This document shows, in pieces, positions 23,781-32,827 of a stretch of 61,500 nucleotides of DNA. The notes beneath the pieces were generated by a model that saw nothing but the letters and a program-made list of their open reading frames with translations, ran no database searches and was not told the origin of the DNA. Position 1 is the first letter of the stretch, and each line of letters opens with the position of its first letter. Origin of the DNA: Pseudomonadota bacterium (GTDB lineage: Bacteria; Pseudomonadota; Gammaproteobacteria; Pseudomonadales; Pseudomonadaceae); the NCBI GenBank assembly GCA_023431055.1, contig JAEYXX010000175.1:1-61500 (forward strand). The letters run 5' to 3'. The position numbers and the translations under genes are program-made.

Positions 23781-26402
23781 TCACGCCACCGCGCCTTCGA
23801 GGAAGTCCTTGGCGAAGCGCTGCAGCACGCCGCCGGCCTTGTACACGCTGACATCCGCCGCGGTATCCAGGCGGCAGGTCACCGGCACCCGCACCACCTC
23901 GCCGTTGCGGCGATTGACCACCAGGGTCAGGTCGCAGCGCGGCGAGATATCACCCTCGATATCGTAGGTCTCGGTGCCATCCAGCCCCAGGGTCAGGCGC
24001 GTGGTGCCCGGTTTGAATTCCACCGGCAGCACGCCCATACCCACCAGGTTGGTGCGATGGATGCGCTCAAAGCCTTCGGCCACGATCACTTCCACACCAG
24101 CCAGACGTACGCCCTTGGCCGCCCAGTCGCGGGACGAGCCCTGGCCGTAGTCGGCACCGGCGACAATGATCAGGTTCTGCTTGCGATTCATGTAGGTCTC
24201 GATGGCTTCCCACATGCGCATCACCTGCCCTTCAGGCTCGACGCGAGCCAGCGAGCCCTTCTTCACCTGCCCGTCAACCACGACCATTTCGTTGACCAGT
24301 TGCGGGTTGGCGAAGGTGGCGCGCTGCGCGGTCAGGTGGTCGCCGCGGTGGGTGGCGTAGGAGTTGAAGTCCTCCTCCGGCAGGCCCATTTTCGCCAGGT
24401 ACTCACCGGCCGCCGAGTCCGCCAGGATGGCGTTGGACGGCGACAGGTGATCGGTGGTGATGTTGTCCGGCAGGATCGCCAGCGGCCGCATTCCCTTGAG
24501 CGTGCGCTCGCCGGCCAGGGCGCCTTCCCAGTACGGAGGGCGGCGGATATAGGTGCTCATCGGCCGCCAGTCGTACAGCGGGCTCTCGGCCTCCTGCACG
24601 CTGCCCAGGTCGAACATCGGGATATAGATCTGCTTGAACTGCTCGGGCTTCACGCTCGCGGCGACGATGGCGTCGATCTCCTCATCGCTCGGCCACAAAT
24701 CCTTCAGCGTGATCGGGTTGCCCTGGGCATCGGTGCCCAGCGCGTCCTGCTCGATATCGAAGCGCACGGTGCCGGCGATAGCGTAAGCCACCACCAGCGG
24801 CGGCGAAGCAAGGAACGCCTGTTTGGCGTAGGGATGGATACGCCCGTCGAAGTTGCGGTTGCCCGAGAGCACGGCGGTGGCATACAGGTCGCGATCGATG
24901 ATCTCTTTCTGGATCGCCGGGGCGAGCGCGCCGGACATGCCGTTGCAGGTGGTGCAGGCGTAGGCAACGATGCCAAAGCCAAGCTTCTCCAGCTCCGGCA
25001 GCAGGCCGGCCTCTTCCAGATACAGCTTGGCGACCTTGGAACCCGGCGCAAACGAGGTCTTCACCCAAGGCTTGCGCACCAGACCCAGCGCGTTGGCCTT
25101 CTTCGCCACCAGGCCGGCGGCGATGACGTTGCGCGGGTTGGAGGTATTGGTGCAACTGGTGATGGCGGCAATGATCACTGCGCCGTCCGGCATCAGGCCT
25201 TCGGCCTCTTCGACCTTGCCGCTCTGCAGCTTGGCTTCGTCGGCGATGCCGCGCTCGGCCAGCGCCGAAGTGGGCAGGCGCCGGTGCGGGTTGCTCGGGC
25301 CGGCCATGTTGCGCACCACGCTGCCCAGATCGAAGCGCAGCACGCGCTCATACTCGGCGGTTTTCAGCGCGTCGCTCCACAGCCCCAGAGTCCTGGCGTA
25401 GTTTTCCACCAGCGCCACCTGCTCCGGCTCACGCCCGGTGAGCTTGAGGTAGTCGATGGTCTGGCCGTCGATATAGAACATCGCAGCCGTGGCGCCGTAC
25501 TCCGGGCACATGTTGGAGATGGTGGCGCGGTCGCCGATGGACAGGCTGTCCGCCCCCTCGCCAAAGAACTCGACGTAGGCACCCACCACCCGCTCCTTGC
25601 GCAGGAACTCGGTCAGCGCCAGGACGATATCGGTGGCGGTGATGCCTGGCTGACGCTTGCCGGTCAGCTCGACGCCGACGATATCGGGCAGGCGCATCAT
25701 CGACGGATGACCGAGCATCACCGTCTCGGCCTCCAGGCCGCCGACACCGATGGCGATCACGCCCAGGGCATCGACGTGCGGTGTGTGCGAGTCGGTGCCG
25801 ACGCAGGTGTCGGGGAAGGCGATGCCGCCGCGCGCCTGGATCACCGGGCTCATCTTCTCCAGGTTGATCTGGTGCATGATGCCGTTGCCGGCTGGGATCA
25901 CGTCGACGTTCTTGAAGGCGGTCTTGGTCCAGTCGATGAAGTGGAAGCGATCCTCGTTGCGACGATCCTCGATGGCGCGATTCTTCTCGAAGGCGTCCGG
26001 GTCGAAGCCGGGCGCCTCCACGGCCAGGGAGTGGTCGACGATCAACTGGGTCGGCACCACCGGGTTGACCTTGGACGGATCACCGCCCTGCTCGGCGATG
26101 GCGTCACGCAGGCCGGCCAGGTCAACCAGCGCGGTCTGGCCAAGAATGTCGTGGCAGACCACTCGCGCCGGGTACCAGGGGAAATCCAGGTCGCGCTTGC
26201 GGTACACCAGCTGTTCCAGCGATGCAGTCAGATCCTGCGGATCACAGCGGCGCACCAACTGCTCGGCGAGCACGCGCGAGGTGTAAGGAAGTTTCGCCCA
26301 GGCGCCGGCCTGGATCGCTTCAACCGCTTCGCGGGCATCGAAGTAATCCAGCACGGTGCCGGGCAGGCGCTTGCGGTATTGGCTATTCACGGTGTCAGTC
26401 AT
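23781..26402 (-). CDS. acnD: Fe/S-dependent 2-methylisocitrate dehydratase AcnD
   Basis: This 873-residue aconitase-family enzyme dehydrates 2-methylcitrate in the methylcitrate cycle. The [4Fe-4S] cysteines are in TSCTNTSNP and TTCNGMSG. Other aconitase landmarks are GTDSHTPHVDALGV and YGQGSSRDWAAKG. It makes the trans isomer of 2-methylaconitate, so it depends on PrpF. It starts 3 bp after the prpC stop with GAGGAG upstream, so the two are coupled. Long palindromes separate it from prpF. Confidence 0.95.
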   Translation of the reverse strand: MTDTVNSQYRKRLPGTVLDYFDAREAVEAIQAGAWAKLPYTSRVLAEQLVRRCDPQDLTASLEQLVYRKRDLDFPWYPARVVCHDILGQTALVDLAGLRDAIAEQGGDPSKVNPVVPTQLIVDHSLAVEAPGFDPDAFEKNRAIEDRRNEDRFHFIDWTKTAFKNVDVIPAGNGIMHQINLEKMSPVIQARGGIAFPDTCVGTDSHTPHVDALGVIAIGVGGLEAETVMLGHPSMMRLPDIVGVELTGKRQPGITATDIVLALTEFLRKERVVGAYVEFFGEGADSLSIGDRATISNMCPEYGATAAMFYIDGQTIDYLKLTGREPEQVALVENYARTLGLWSDALKTAEYERVLRFDLGSVVRNMAGPSNPHRRLPTSALAERGIADEAKLQSGKVEEAEGLMPDGAVIIAAITSCTNTSNPRNVIAAGLVAKKANALGLVRKPWVKTSFAPGSKVAKLYLEEAGLLPELEKLGFGIVAYACTTCNGMSGALAPAIQKEIIDRDLYATAVLSGNRNFDGRIHPYAKQAFLASPPLVVAYAIAGTVRFDIEQDALGTDAQGNPITLKDLWPSDEEIDAIVAASVKPEQFKQIYIPMFDLGSVQEAESPLYDWRPMSTYIRRPPYWEGALAGERTLKGMRPLAILPDNITTDHLSPSNAILADSAAGEYLAKMGLPEEDFNSYATHRGDHLTAQRATFANPQLVNEMVVVDGQVKKGSLARVEPEGQVMRMWEAIETYMNRKQNLIIVAGADYGQGSSRDWAAKGVRLAGVEVIVAEGFERIHRTNLVGMGVLPVEFKPGTTRLTLGLDGTETYDIEGDISPRCDLTLVVNRRNGEVVRVPVTCRLDTAADVSVYKAGGVLQRFAKDFLEGAVA

Positions 26403-26404
26403 GG

Positions 26405-27565
26405 TTATTTGCGCTCCTCGAGCGGCACGAACTTCAGGTCTTCGGGGCCTGTGTAGTTGGCACTCGGACGGATGATCTTGCCGTCGATACGCTGCTCAAT
26501 GACGTGCGCCGACCAGCCGGCGGTGCGGGCGATGACGAACAGCGGAGTGAACATGGCGGTAGGCACACCCATCATGTGGTAGCTCACGGCGCTGAACCAG
26601 TCGAGGTTGGGGAACATCTTCTTGATCTCCCACATCACGCTTTCCAGGCGCTCGGCGATATCGAACATCTTGGTGTTGCCCTGCTCAACGGAGAGCTCGC
26701 GAGCCACTTCCTTGATCACCTTGTTGCGTGGGTCGCTGACGGTGTAGACCGGATGACCGAAGCCGATCACCACCTCCTTGCGCCCTACCCGCTCGCGGAT
26801 ATCGGCCTCGGCCTCGTCCGGGCTGTCGTAGCGCTTCTGCACCTCGAAGGCCACTTCGTTGGCGCCGCCATGTTTCGGCCCACGCAGCGCGCCGATAGCG
26901 CCGGCGATGCAGGAAAACAGGTCGGAGCCGGTGCCGGCGATCACCCGCGAGGTGAAGGTCGAGGCGTTGAATTCATGCTCGGCATACAGGTTGAGCGAGG
27001 TGTGCATGGCGCGCACCCAGGACTCGCGCGGCTTCTCGCCATGCAGCAGATGCAGGAAGTGGCCGCCGATGGAGTCATCGTCGGTTTCCACGTCGATGCG
27101 CTTGCCGTTGTGGCTGTAGTGGTACCAGTACAGCAGCGCCGAACCCAGGCTGGCCATCAGCTTGTCGGCGATATCACGCGCGCCCGGATGGTTGTGGTCG
27201 TCCTTCTCCGGCGCCAGGCAGCCGAGCACGGAGACGGCAGTGCGCATCACGTCCATCGGATGGGCCGAGGGCGGCAGTTGTTCGAGCGCTGCCTTGACCC
27301 CGGCCGGCAGACCGCGCAGGGCCTTGAGTTTGGCCTTGTAGCCAGCCAGCTCGGCGACGTTGGGCAACTTGCCGTGCACCAGCAGATGAGCGATCTCCTC
27401 GAACTCGCAGCGGTTAGCGAAATCGAGCACGTCATAGCCGCGGTAGTGCAGATCGTTACCGGTGCGGCCAACGGTGCACAGTGCAGTGTTGCCGGCGGCG
27501 GTGCCGGAGAGGGCGACGGATTTCTTCGGCTTGAAGCCCGGAGTGGTGGTTTCGGTGGTGCTCAT
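26405..27565 (-). CDS. prpC: 2-methylcitrate synthase
   Basis: This 386-residue citrate-synthase-fold enzyme condenses propionyl-CoA with oxaloacetate. Catalytic segments are [10 protein letters not shown] (His), GFGHPVYT (His) and PNLDWFSA (Asp). The N-terminus ([20 protein letters not shown]) is typical of PrpC rather than GltA. A short palindromic repeat lies between prpB and this gene. The ATG at 27565 follows GAGGAGATATCG. Confidence 0.95.
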   Translation of the reverse strand: MSTTETTTPGFKPKKSVALSGTAAGNTALCTVGRTGNDLHYRGYDVLDFANRCEFEEIAHLLVHGKLPNVAELAGYKAKLKALRGLPAGVKAALEQLPPSAHPMDVMRTAVSVLGCLAPEKDDHNHPGARDIADKLMASLGSALLYWYHYSHNGKRIDVETDDDSIGGHFLHLLHGEKPRESWVRAMHTSLNLYAEHEFNASTFTSRVIAGTGSDLFSCIAGAIGALRGPKHGGANEVAFEVQKRYDSPDEAEADIRERVGRKEVVIGFGHPVYTVSDPRNKVIKEVARELSVEQGNTKMFDIAERLESVMWEIKKMFPNLDWFSAVSYHMMGVPTAMFTPLFVIARTAGWSAHVIEQRIDGKIIRPSANYTGPEDLKFVPLEERK

Positions 27566-27603
27566 CGATATCTCCTCGACTCTTTTTGTTCTGCTGTGCT
27601 CTG

Positions 27604-27677
27604 GGTAGGGTGGGCTTCAGCCCACCAGCAGCGCTGATGCGGTGGGCTAAAGCGAATCGTCGCCCGGCCCACCCTAC
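27604..27677. repeat. Palindromic intergenic repeat (GTAGGGTGGGC type)
   Basis: GTAGGGTGGGC-TTCA-GCCCACC forms one hairpin, and outer GTAGGGTGGGC also pairs with GGCCCACCCTAC at the far end. Short relatives occur at 41427-41445 and 51331-51355. It separates prpB from prpC. Confidence 0.72.
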
Positions 27678-27695
27678 ATCCCTACCTTGTAGTTT

Positions 27696-28583
27696 TTACT
27701 TCTTGCCGGCGGCGAACAGCGCGTCGAGCTTCTGCTCGAAGGCGTGGTAACCGATACGGTCGTAGAGTTCAGCGCGGGTCTGCATCAGCTCGATTACGTC
27801 TTTCTGGTGGCCGTTCTGGCGGATCGAGGTGTAGACACTTTCTGCCGCCTTGTTCGCCGCGCGGAAGGCCGACAACGGGTAGAGCTGGATGGCCACGCCA
27901 ACCGAGGCCAGCTCCTCGCGGGTGAACAGCGGCGTGGCGCCAAATTCGGTGATATTGGCCAACACCGGCACCTTCAGCGCTTCGACGAAACGCTTGTAGG
28001 TCGGCAGGTCGTAAGCGGCCTCGGCGAAAATGCCATCAGCACCGGCTTCGACGTAGGCCTGGCAACGCTCGATGGCGGCGTCGACACCTTCAGCCTGGAT
28101 GGCGTCGGTGCGGGCGATCAGGAAGAAATCCGGATCGGTCTTGGCATCGGCGGCGGCCTTCACGCGGTCGCACATTTCTTCGGTGGAAACGATCTCCTTG
28201 CCCGGGCGGTGACCGCAGCGTTTGGCACCGACCTGGTCCTCGATATGCGCGGCGGCGGCGCCGGCCTTGATCAGGTTCTTGATGGTGCGCTCGATATTGA
28301 AGGCCGATGGGCCGAAACCGGTGTCGATGTCCACCAGCAGCGGCAGGTCGCACACATCGGTGATGCGGCGCACGTCGGTCAGCACGTCATCCAGGGTGTT
28401 GATGCCCAGATCCGGCAGGCCCAGGGAGCCGGCCGCCACGCCGCCACCGGACAGGTAGATGGCACGGAAGCCCGCACGCTTGGCCAGCAGTGCATGGTTG
28501 GCGTTGATCGCGCCGATTACCTGCAGCGGACTCTCGATGGCAAGGGCCTGGCGGAAGCGCTGGCCGGCGGAAAGCTGAGTCAT
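27696..28583 (-). CDS. prpB: 2-methylisocitrate lyase
   Basis: This 295-residue enzyme splits 2-methylisocitrate to pyruvate and succinate, the last step of the methylcitrate cycle. It has the isocitrate-lyase superfamily barrel with KRCGHRPGK (catalytic Cys), DIDTGFG and IARTDA. Its ATG overlaps the GntR stop (ATGA), which shows that regulator and enzyme are read from one message. Confidence 0.95.
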   Translation of the reverse strand: MTQLSAGQRFRQALAIESPLQVIGAINANHALLAKRAGFRAIYLSGGGVAAGSLGLPDLGINTLDDVLTDVRRITDVCDLPLLVDIDTGFGPSAFNIERTIKNLIKAGAAAAHIEDQVGAKRCGHRPGKEIVSTEEMCDRVKAAADAKTDPDFFLIARTDAIQAEGVDAAIERCQAYVEAGADGIFAEAAYDLPTYKRFVEALKVPVLANITEFGATPLFTREELASVGVAIQLYPLSAFRAANKAAESVYTSIRQNGHQKDVIELMQTRAELYDRIGYHAFEQKLDALFAAGKK

Positions 28584-29302
28584 GAATCACCTCGGGTCTT
28601 GGATGAAGTGGCAAGCGCCTCTTTATAGTGGCGCTCGATATTGCGCTTGGAGGCGCCGATGTGACGGCGCATCAGCAGTTCGGCCAGTTCGCCGTCACGG
28701 TCGGCGATGGCATCGAGAATGCGGTGATGTTCGGCGAAAGCCTGGTGCGGCCGATTGGGCGTGGCGGAGAACTGCAGGCGATACATGCGCACCAGCTGGT
28801 ACAGCTCGTCGCACAACAGTTTGGCCAGGGTGCGGTTGCCGCTGCCCTGGATGATCCGGTAGTGAAAGTCGAAGTCGCCTTCCTGCTGGTAGTAGCCGAC
28901 GCCGGCCTTGAAGGCGGCGTCCTGCTCGTGCAGCTCCAGCACCCGGCGCAGCTCGTCGATTTCCTGCTGGGTCATGCGCTCGGCCGCCAGGCGGCAGGCC
29001 ATACCCTCAAGGGATTCGCGAATCTCGTACAGCTCGATCAGCTCGGCATGACTGAGCGACACCACCCGTGCGCCCACATGCGGCACGCGCACCAGCAGCT
29101 TCTGCCCCTCCAGCCGGTGGATCGCCTCACGCAGCGGCCCCCGGCTGATGCCGTAGGTGCGCGCCAGCTCGGGCTCGGAGATCTTGCTGCCCGGCGCGAT
29201 CTCGCCCTTGACGATGGCCGCCTGGATCAGGCGAAACACATGCTCGGAAAGTGTTTCCGAATCCACCTGCGGCATTGCCGGCGCACCTGATTCTAGCAGC
29301 AT
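28580..29302 (-). CDS. GntR-family regulator of the prp operon (FadR/FCD type)
   Basis: This 240-residue regulator has a winged-helix domain ([23 protein letters not shown] split around the recognition helix) and an all-helical FCD sensor domain with likely metal-binding residues ([22 protein letters not shown]). It is the first gene of the operon, and operators at 29304-29315 and 29377-29390 flank its promoter, so it should be autoregulated. Other bacteria use a sigma-54 activator PrpR; P. aeruginosa has a GntR gene here. The ligand is probably a methylcitrate-cycle intermediate (inference). Confidence 0.9.
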   Translation of the reverse strand: MLLESGAPAMPQVDSETLSEHVFRLIQAAIVKGEIAPGSKISEPELARTYGISRGPLREAIHRLEGQKLLVRVPHVGARVVSLSHAELIELYEIRESLEGMACRLAAERMTQQEIDELRRVLELHEQDAAFKAGVGYYQQEGDFDFHYRIIQGSGNRTLAKLLCDELYQLVRMYRLQFSATPNRPHQAFAEHHRILDAIADRDGELAELLMRRHIGASKRNIERHYKEALATSSKTRGDS

Positions 29303-29303
29303 G

Positions 29304-29315
29304 ATTGTCGACACC
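29304..29315. promoter_or_regulatory. Proximal GntR operator, imperfect
   Basis: ATTGTCGACACC matches the distal palindrome ATTGTCGACAAT at 10 of 12 bases and abuts the regulator start codon at 29302. Confidence 0.6.
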
Positions 29316-29335
29316 AATAACTTTCAATGGCGATA

Positions 29336-29364
29336 AAACTACGCCATAACGGCAAAATCGTCAA
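29336..29364 (-). promoter_or_regulatory. Predicted promoter of GntR-prpBC-acnD-prpF
   Basis: On the minus strand, TTGACG (29364-29359), 17 bp, then TAGTTT (29341-29336). It lies between the two operators. The rest of 29391-29605 is ordinary AT-rich intergenic sequence with the start region of the next gene. Confidence 0.5.
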
Positions 29365-29376
29365 AGCAGACCAAAG

Positions 29377-29390
29377 TATTGTCGACAATA
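29377..29390. promoter_or_regulatory. Distal GntR operator, perfect palindrome
   Basis: TATTGTCGACAATA is a 14-bp perfect palindrome just upstream of the predicted -35. TTGT-N2-ACAA cores are common for FCD-type GntR regulators. Confidence 0.75.
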
Positions 29391-29605
29391 TTTTTCTTCT
29401 GCCACGCTCGCCGAGGCGCGACCTTACTTGCAGAAAGCTACATAAGCTGCTGTCAGCACGGAAAATCCCCATGTTAGAATCCACCTACTCACGCCCGGTT
29501 AACGCCTTTTGCCATGCCTGCTAGACTTCCCGGCAGACAGTTATATGGCAGGATGCCGCCAGACGCTGTCGCTCACCCGCCCCTGGCAATACTTCTCAAG
29601 GACAC

Positions 29606-30142
29606 ATGAGACTGAAACCCTTCTCCCTGTTTCTCTGCCTGCTCACCTTGTCCTGCCCGGCCCTGGCCATGGGCAAGTCGATCTATGGCCTGAACGAATA
29701 CATTCATATAGAAGAACTGGATCTGCAGGTAGCGGCCAAGCTCGACACCGGCGCCAAGACGGCTTCGCTCAGCGCGCGCGACATCAAACGCTTCAAGCGT
29801 GACGGAGAAACCTGGGTGCGCTTCGTGCTGGCCATCGATGATGCCCACGAGCGGACCATCGAACGGCCACTGGCGCGCATCAGCAAGATCAAACGACGGG
29901 CTGGCGACTTCGATCCCGAAGAGGACAAGAGCTACACCGCACGCCCTGTCATCGACCTTGAACTGTGCATGGGCAAGACCCTGCGCACGATCGAAGTGAA
30001 CTTGACCGACCGAAGCGCATTCCAATACCCGCTTCTGATCGGCTCCGAAGCGCTCAAGCACTTCGAAGCCATGGTCGATCCAAGCCTTAAATATGCAGCC
30101 GGCAAACCCGACTGCACCGATGACGCAACCCCTGGCGAGTAA
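29606..30142 (+). CDS. Retropepsin-like secreted protein (putative ATP-dependent zinc protease family)
   Basis: This 178-residue protein begins with a signal peptide (MRLKPFSLFLCLLTLSCPALA). The mature domain has KLDTGAKTASLSA, an Asp-Thr-Gly motif like that of retropepsin aspartic proteases, and later PLLIGSEAL. Databases often call the family an ATP-dependent zinc protease, but neither ATP nor zinc sites are visible here. It would act in the periplasm. The next two genes follow after 5 bp and 4 bp, and the three travel together in many Proteobacteria. Confidence 0.82.
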   Translation: MRLKPFSLFLCLLTLSCPALAMGKSIYGLNEYIHIEELDLQVAAKLDTGAKTASLSARDIKRFKRDGETWVRFVLAIDDAHERTIERPLARISKIKRRAGDFDPEEDKSYTARPVIDLELCMGKTLRTIEVNLTDRSAFQYPLLIGSEALKHFEAMVDPSLKYAAGKPDCTDDATPGE

Positions 30143-30147
30143 TTCCC

Positions 30148-31674
30148 ATGCGCTCTCTGAACCTGCATCTGAAAGTCCTGATCACCCTGCTGGTGGCCCT
30201 GGGCGTTCTGATTACGGCATACCAAATCTTCATTCTCGGCATTCCGGTGACCGAGGACGAGACCGACGATCTGTGGAACATCGACGCCAAGGTCGAATTC
30301 CAGGCGACGCCGCGTGAGCCGGTGAAGCTGCAGATGTTCGTGCCGCCGCTGAACCAGGATTACGTGAGCCTCAACGAGAGCTTCATCTCCAACAACTACG
30401 GTGTCAGCGTCAACCGTGTCGACGGCAACCGCCGCGTCACCTGGTCGGCCCGTCGCGCCAACGGCAAACAGACCCTCTATTACCGCCTGGTGCTGACCAA
30501 GCGTTACAGCGGCGAGCAGACGCCTGCAAAAGGTCCGATCTTCCGCGACAGCATCCCGGTCGAAGGCCCTGAGAAGATAGCGGCCGAAGCCCTGCTGGCG
30601 CCGATTCGCCAGCACTCGGCAGATGTCGAAACCTTCATCAGCGAGACCATCAAGCGCGTCAACAATGCCAATGACGACAACGTCAAGCTGCTGCTGGGTG
30701 GCGACGCCTCCACCGCCAACAAGGCCAAAGTCGTCGATCTGCTGCTGTCCATCGCCCACGTGCCGATGGAGCGCGTACACACCATTCGCCTGCAGGCCGA
30801 GGTCGCTCAGTCACCGGAGCTGTGGCTGCGCAGCTTCAATGGTCAGAAATGGCTGTACTTCAACCCCGAATCCGGTGAGCAGGGCCTGCCGGCCGACCGC
30901 CTGGTCTGGTGGATCGGCGATGGCGACCTGGTCAGCCTCGAAGGTGGCCGCCAGGCGCAAGTCAGCTTCAGCCTGAACAACAGCGAGATGAACGCCATCC
31001 GCCTGGCCAAGCTGACCGACGAGAATACCGACGCCAGCTTCCTCGAATACTCGCTGTACGGCCTGCCGCTGCAGACCCAGCAGACCTTCATGATCATGGT
31101 GATGATCCCGATTGGCGTACTGGTCATCCTGATCCTGCGCAACCTCGGCGGCCTGCAGACCCTGGGTACCTTTACCCCGGTGCTGATCGCCCTCGCCTTC
31201 CGCGAAACCCAGCTGGGCTTCGGCATCTTCCTGTTCACCGTAATCACTGCGCTCGGTCTGTCGCTACGTTCCTACCTGGAACATCTGAAACTGCAGATGC
31301 TGCCGCGCCTGTCGGTAGTGCTGACCTTCGTCGTGGTACTGATCGCCGCCATCAGCCTGTTCAGCCACAAGCTGGGCCTGGAACGCGGCCTGTCGGTTGC
31401 GCTGTTCCCGATGGTGATTCTGACCATGACCATCGAGCGTCTGTCGATCACCTGGGAAGAACGTGGCGGCAGCCATGCCTTCAAGGTCGCCATCGGCACC
31501 CTGTTCGCCGCCACCATCGCGCACCTGCTGATGAGCGTGCCGGAGCTGGTGTACTTCGTGTTCACCTTCCCGGCGATCCTGCTGATCCTGGTGGGCTTCA
31601 TGCTGGCGATGGGGCGTTACCGCGGCTACCGCCTGACCGAACTGTTCCGTTTCAAAGCCTTCCTCAAGGACTAA
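30148..31674 (+). CDS. Inactive transglutaminase fused to 7-TM domain
   Basis: This 508-residue protein has a signal anchor at residues 7-30, a periplasmic domain (about 35-300) related to transglutaminase-like folds but described as lacking the catalytic triad, and seven C-terminal membrane helices (about 310-490: FMIMVMIPIGVLVILIL onward). It matches the Transglut_i_TM / 7TM_transglut family pair. Its likely role is to present a peptide or protein substrate between the periplasmic protease-like partner and the cytoplasmic ATP-grasp ligase (inference from gene clustering). Confidence 0.85.
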   Translation: MRSLNLHLKVLITLLVALGVLITAYQIFILGIPVTEDETDDLWNIDAKVEFQATPREPVKLQMFVPPLNQDYVSLNESFISNNYGVSVNRVDGNRRVTWSARRANGKQTLYYRLVLTKRYSGEQTPAKGPIFRDSIPVEGPEKIAAEALLAPIRQHSADVETFISETIKRVNNANDDNVKLLLGGDASTANKAKVVDLLLSIAHVPMERVHTIRLQAEVAQSPELWLRSFNGQKWLYFNPESGEQGLPADRLVWWIGDGDLVSLEGGRQAQVSFSLNNSEMNAIRLAKLTDENTDASFLEYSLYGLPLQTQQTFMIMVMIPIGVLVILILRNLGGLQTLGTFTPVLIALAFRETQLGFGIFLFTVITALGLSLRSYLEHLKLQMLPRLSVVLTFVVVLIAAISLFSHKLGLERGLSVALFPMVILTMTIERLSITWEERGGSHAFKVAIGTLFAATIAHLLMSVPELVYFVFTFPAILLILVGFMLAMGRYRGYRLTELFRFKAFLKD

Positions 31675-31678
31675 GACC

Positions 31679-32665
31679 ATGTTCGGCCTGATCAAGACGT
31701 GGAAGGCCCTTGAAGCCAAGGGCATCATGGGCATCAACCGACGCAACGCGGACTACGTGCTGAAGTACAACAAACGGCACCTGTACCCGATCGTCGACGA
31801 CAAGATCATCACCAAGGAGCGGGCCATCGAGGCCGGCATCGATGTGCCGGAAATGTACGGCGTCATCGAGACCGAGAAGGATATCGACAAGCTCGATCAG
31901 ATCATTGCCGGGCGCAATGACTTCGTGATCAAACCGGCGCAAGGCGCTGGCGGTGACGGCATCACAGTTATCGCCGACCGCTTCGAGGATCGTTTCAAGA
32001 CGGTATCCGGCAAGATCGTCAGCCACGAGGAGCTGGAGCAGCAGATCTCCAGCATCCTCTCCGGTTTGTATTCGCTCGGTGGTCACCGTGACCGTGCGCT
32101 GATCGAATACCGGGTCACCCCGGACACCATCTTCAAGAGCATCAGTTACGAAGGCGTGCCGGACATCCGCATCATCGTGCTGATGGGCTACCCGGTGATG
32201 GCCATGCTGCGCCTGCCGACACGTCAGTCCAATGGCAAGGCCAACCTGCACCAGGGCGCCATTGGTGTCGGTGTCGATCTGGCCACTGGCATCACCCTGC
32301 GTGGTACCTGGCTGAACAACAAGATCAGCAAGCACCCGGACACCACCAATGCAGTGGACGGCGTGCAACTGCCGAACTGGGACGGCTTCATGAAGCTCGC
32401 CGCCGGCTGCTATGAGTTGTGCGGCCTGGGTTACATCGGTGTGGACATGGTGCTGGACCAGGACAAGGGCCCGCTGATTCTCGAACTCAACGCCCGCCCC
32501 GGCCTGAACATCCAGATCGCCAACGACTGCGGTCTGACCCATCGTGCTCACGCCGTCGAAGCCCGCCTGGAAGAACTGAAAGCCAAGGGCATTCAGGAGA
32601 CTGCCGAAGAGCGCGTGCGCTTCTCCCAAGAGCTGTTCGGCCATATCGTCAGCAAGGAAGTCTGA
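31679..32665 (+). CDS. ATP-grasp alpha-L-glutamate ligase-like protein
   Basis: This 328-residue cytoplasmic protein has an ATP-grasp fold related to RimK. Visible parts are DFVIKPAQGAGGDGI (ATP-binding loop), RALIEYRVTP, and the metal-binding ILELNARPGLNIQIAN. It should join an amino acid, perhaps glutamate, to a carboxyl group of a peptide or small molecule with ATP. It starts 4 bp after the 7-TM gene. No substrate is established from sequence. Confidence 0.85.
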   Translation: MFGLIKTWKALEAKGIMGINRRNADYVLKYNKRHLYPIVDDKIITKERAIEAGIDVPEMYGVIETEKDIDKLDQIIAGRNDFVIKPAQGAGGDGITVIADRFEDRFKTVSGKIVSHEELEQQISSILSGLYSLGGHRDRALIEYRVTPDTIFKSISYEGVPDIRIIVLMGYPVMAMLRLPTRQSNGKANLHQGAIGVGVDLATGITLRGTWLNNKISKHPDTTNAVDGVQLPNWDGFMKLAAGCYELCGLGYIGVDMVLDQDKGPLILELNARPGLNIQIANDCGLTHRAHAVEARLEELKAKGIQETAEERVRFSQELFGHIVSKEV

Positions 32666-32673
32666 CCCGCCAT

Positions 32674-32729
32674 GTAGCCGTGAATCAGTCGCAACCTGCA
32701 CTCAGGCAGGTTGCGCTCGATTCAGCTAC
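32674..32729. repeat. Long three-part hairpin between ATP-grasp gene and pabB
   Basis: GTAGC, GAATC and GCAACCTGC on the left are answered by GCAGGTTGC, GATTC and GCTAC on the right, with small internal loops. There is no T-run. It starts 9 bp after the stop codon, so it may stabilise the 3' end of the three-gene message. Confidence 0.65.
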
Positions 32730-32827
32730 AGCGTCATCGTCTGAAGCCCCTCCGCGCAGGGCAAACCCCTAGGACGAATGCTGACGGCAGACTACAATCG
32801 CGCTTCCGTCCCTTTCGACTGCCACGC

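Noticed and set aside
23553..26456. 967-codon open frame on the plus strand opposite acnD
   Set aside because: It is antisense to acnD, His/Gly/Gln-rich in the way of high-GC shadow frames, and has no recognisable domain.
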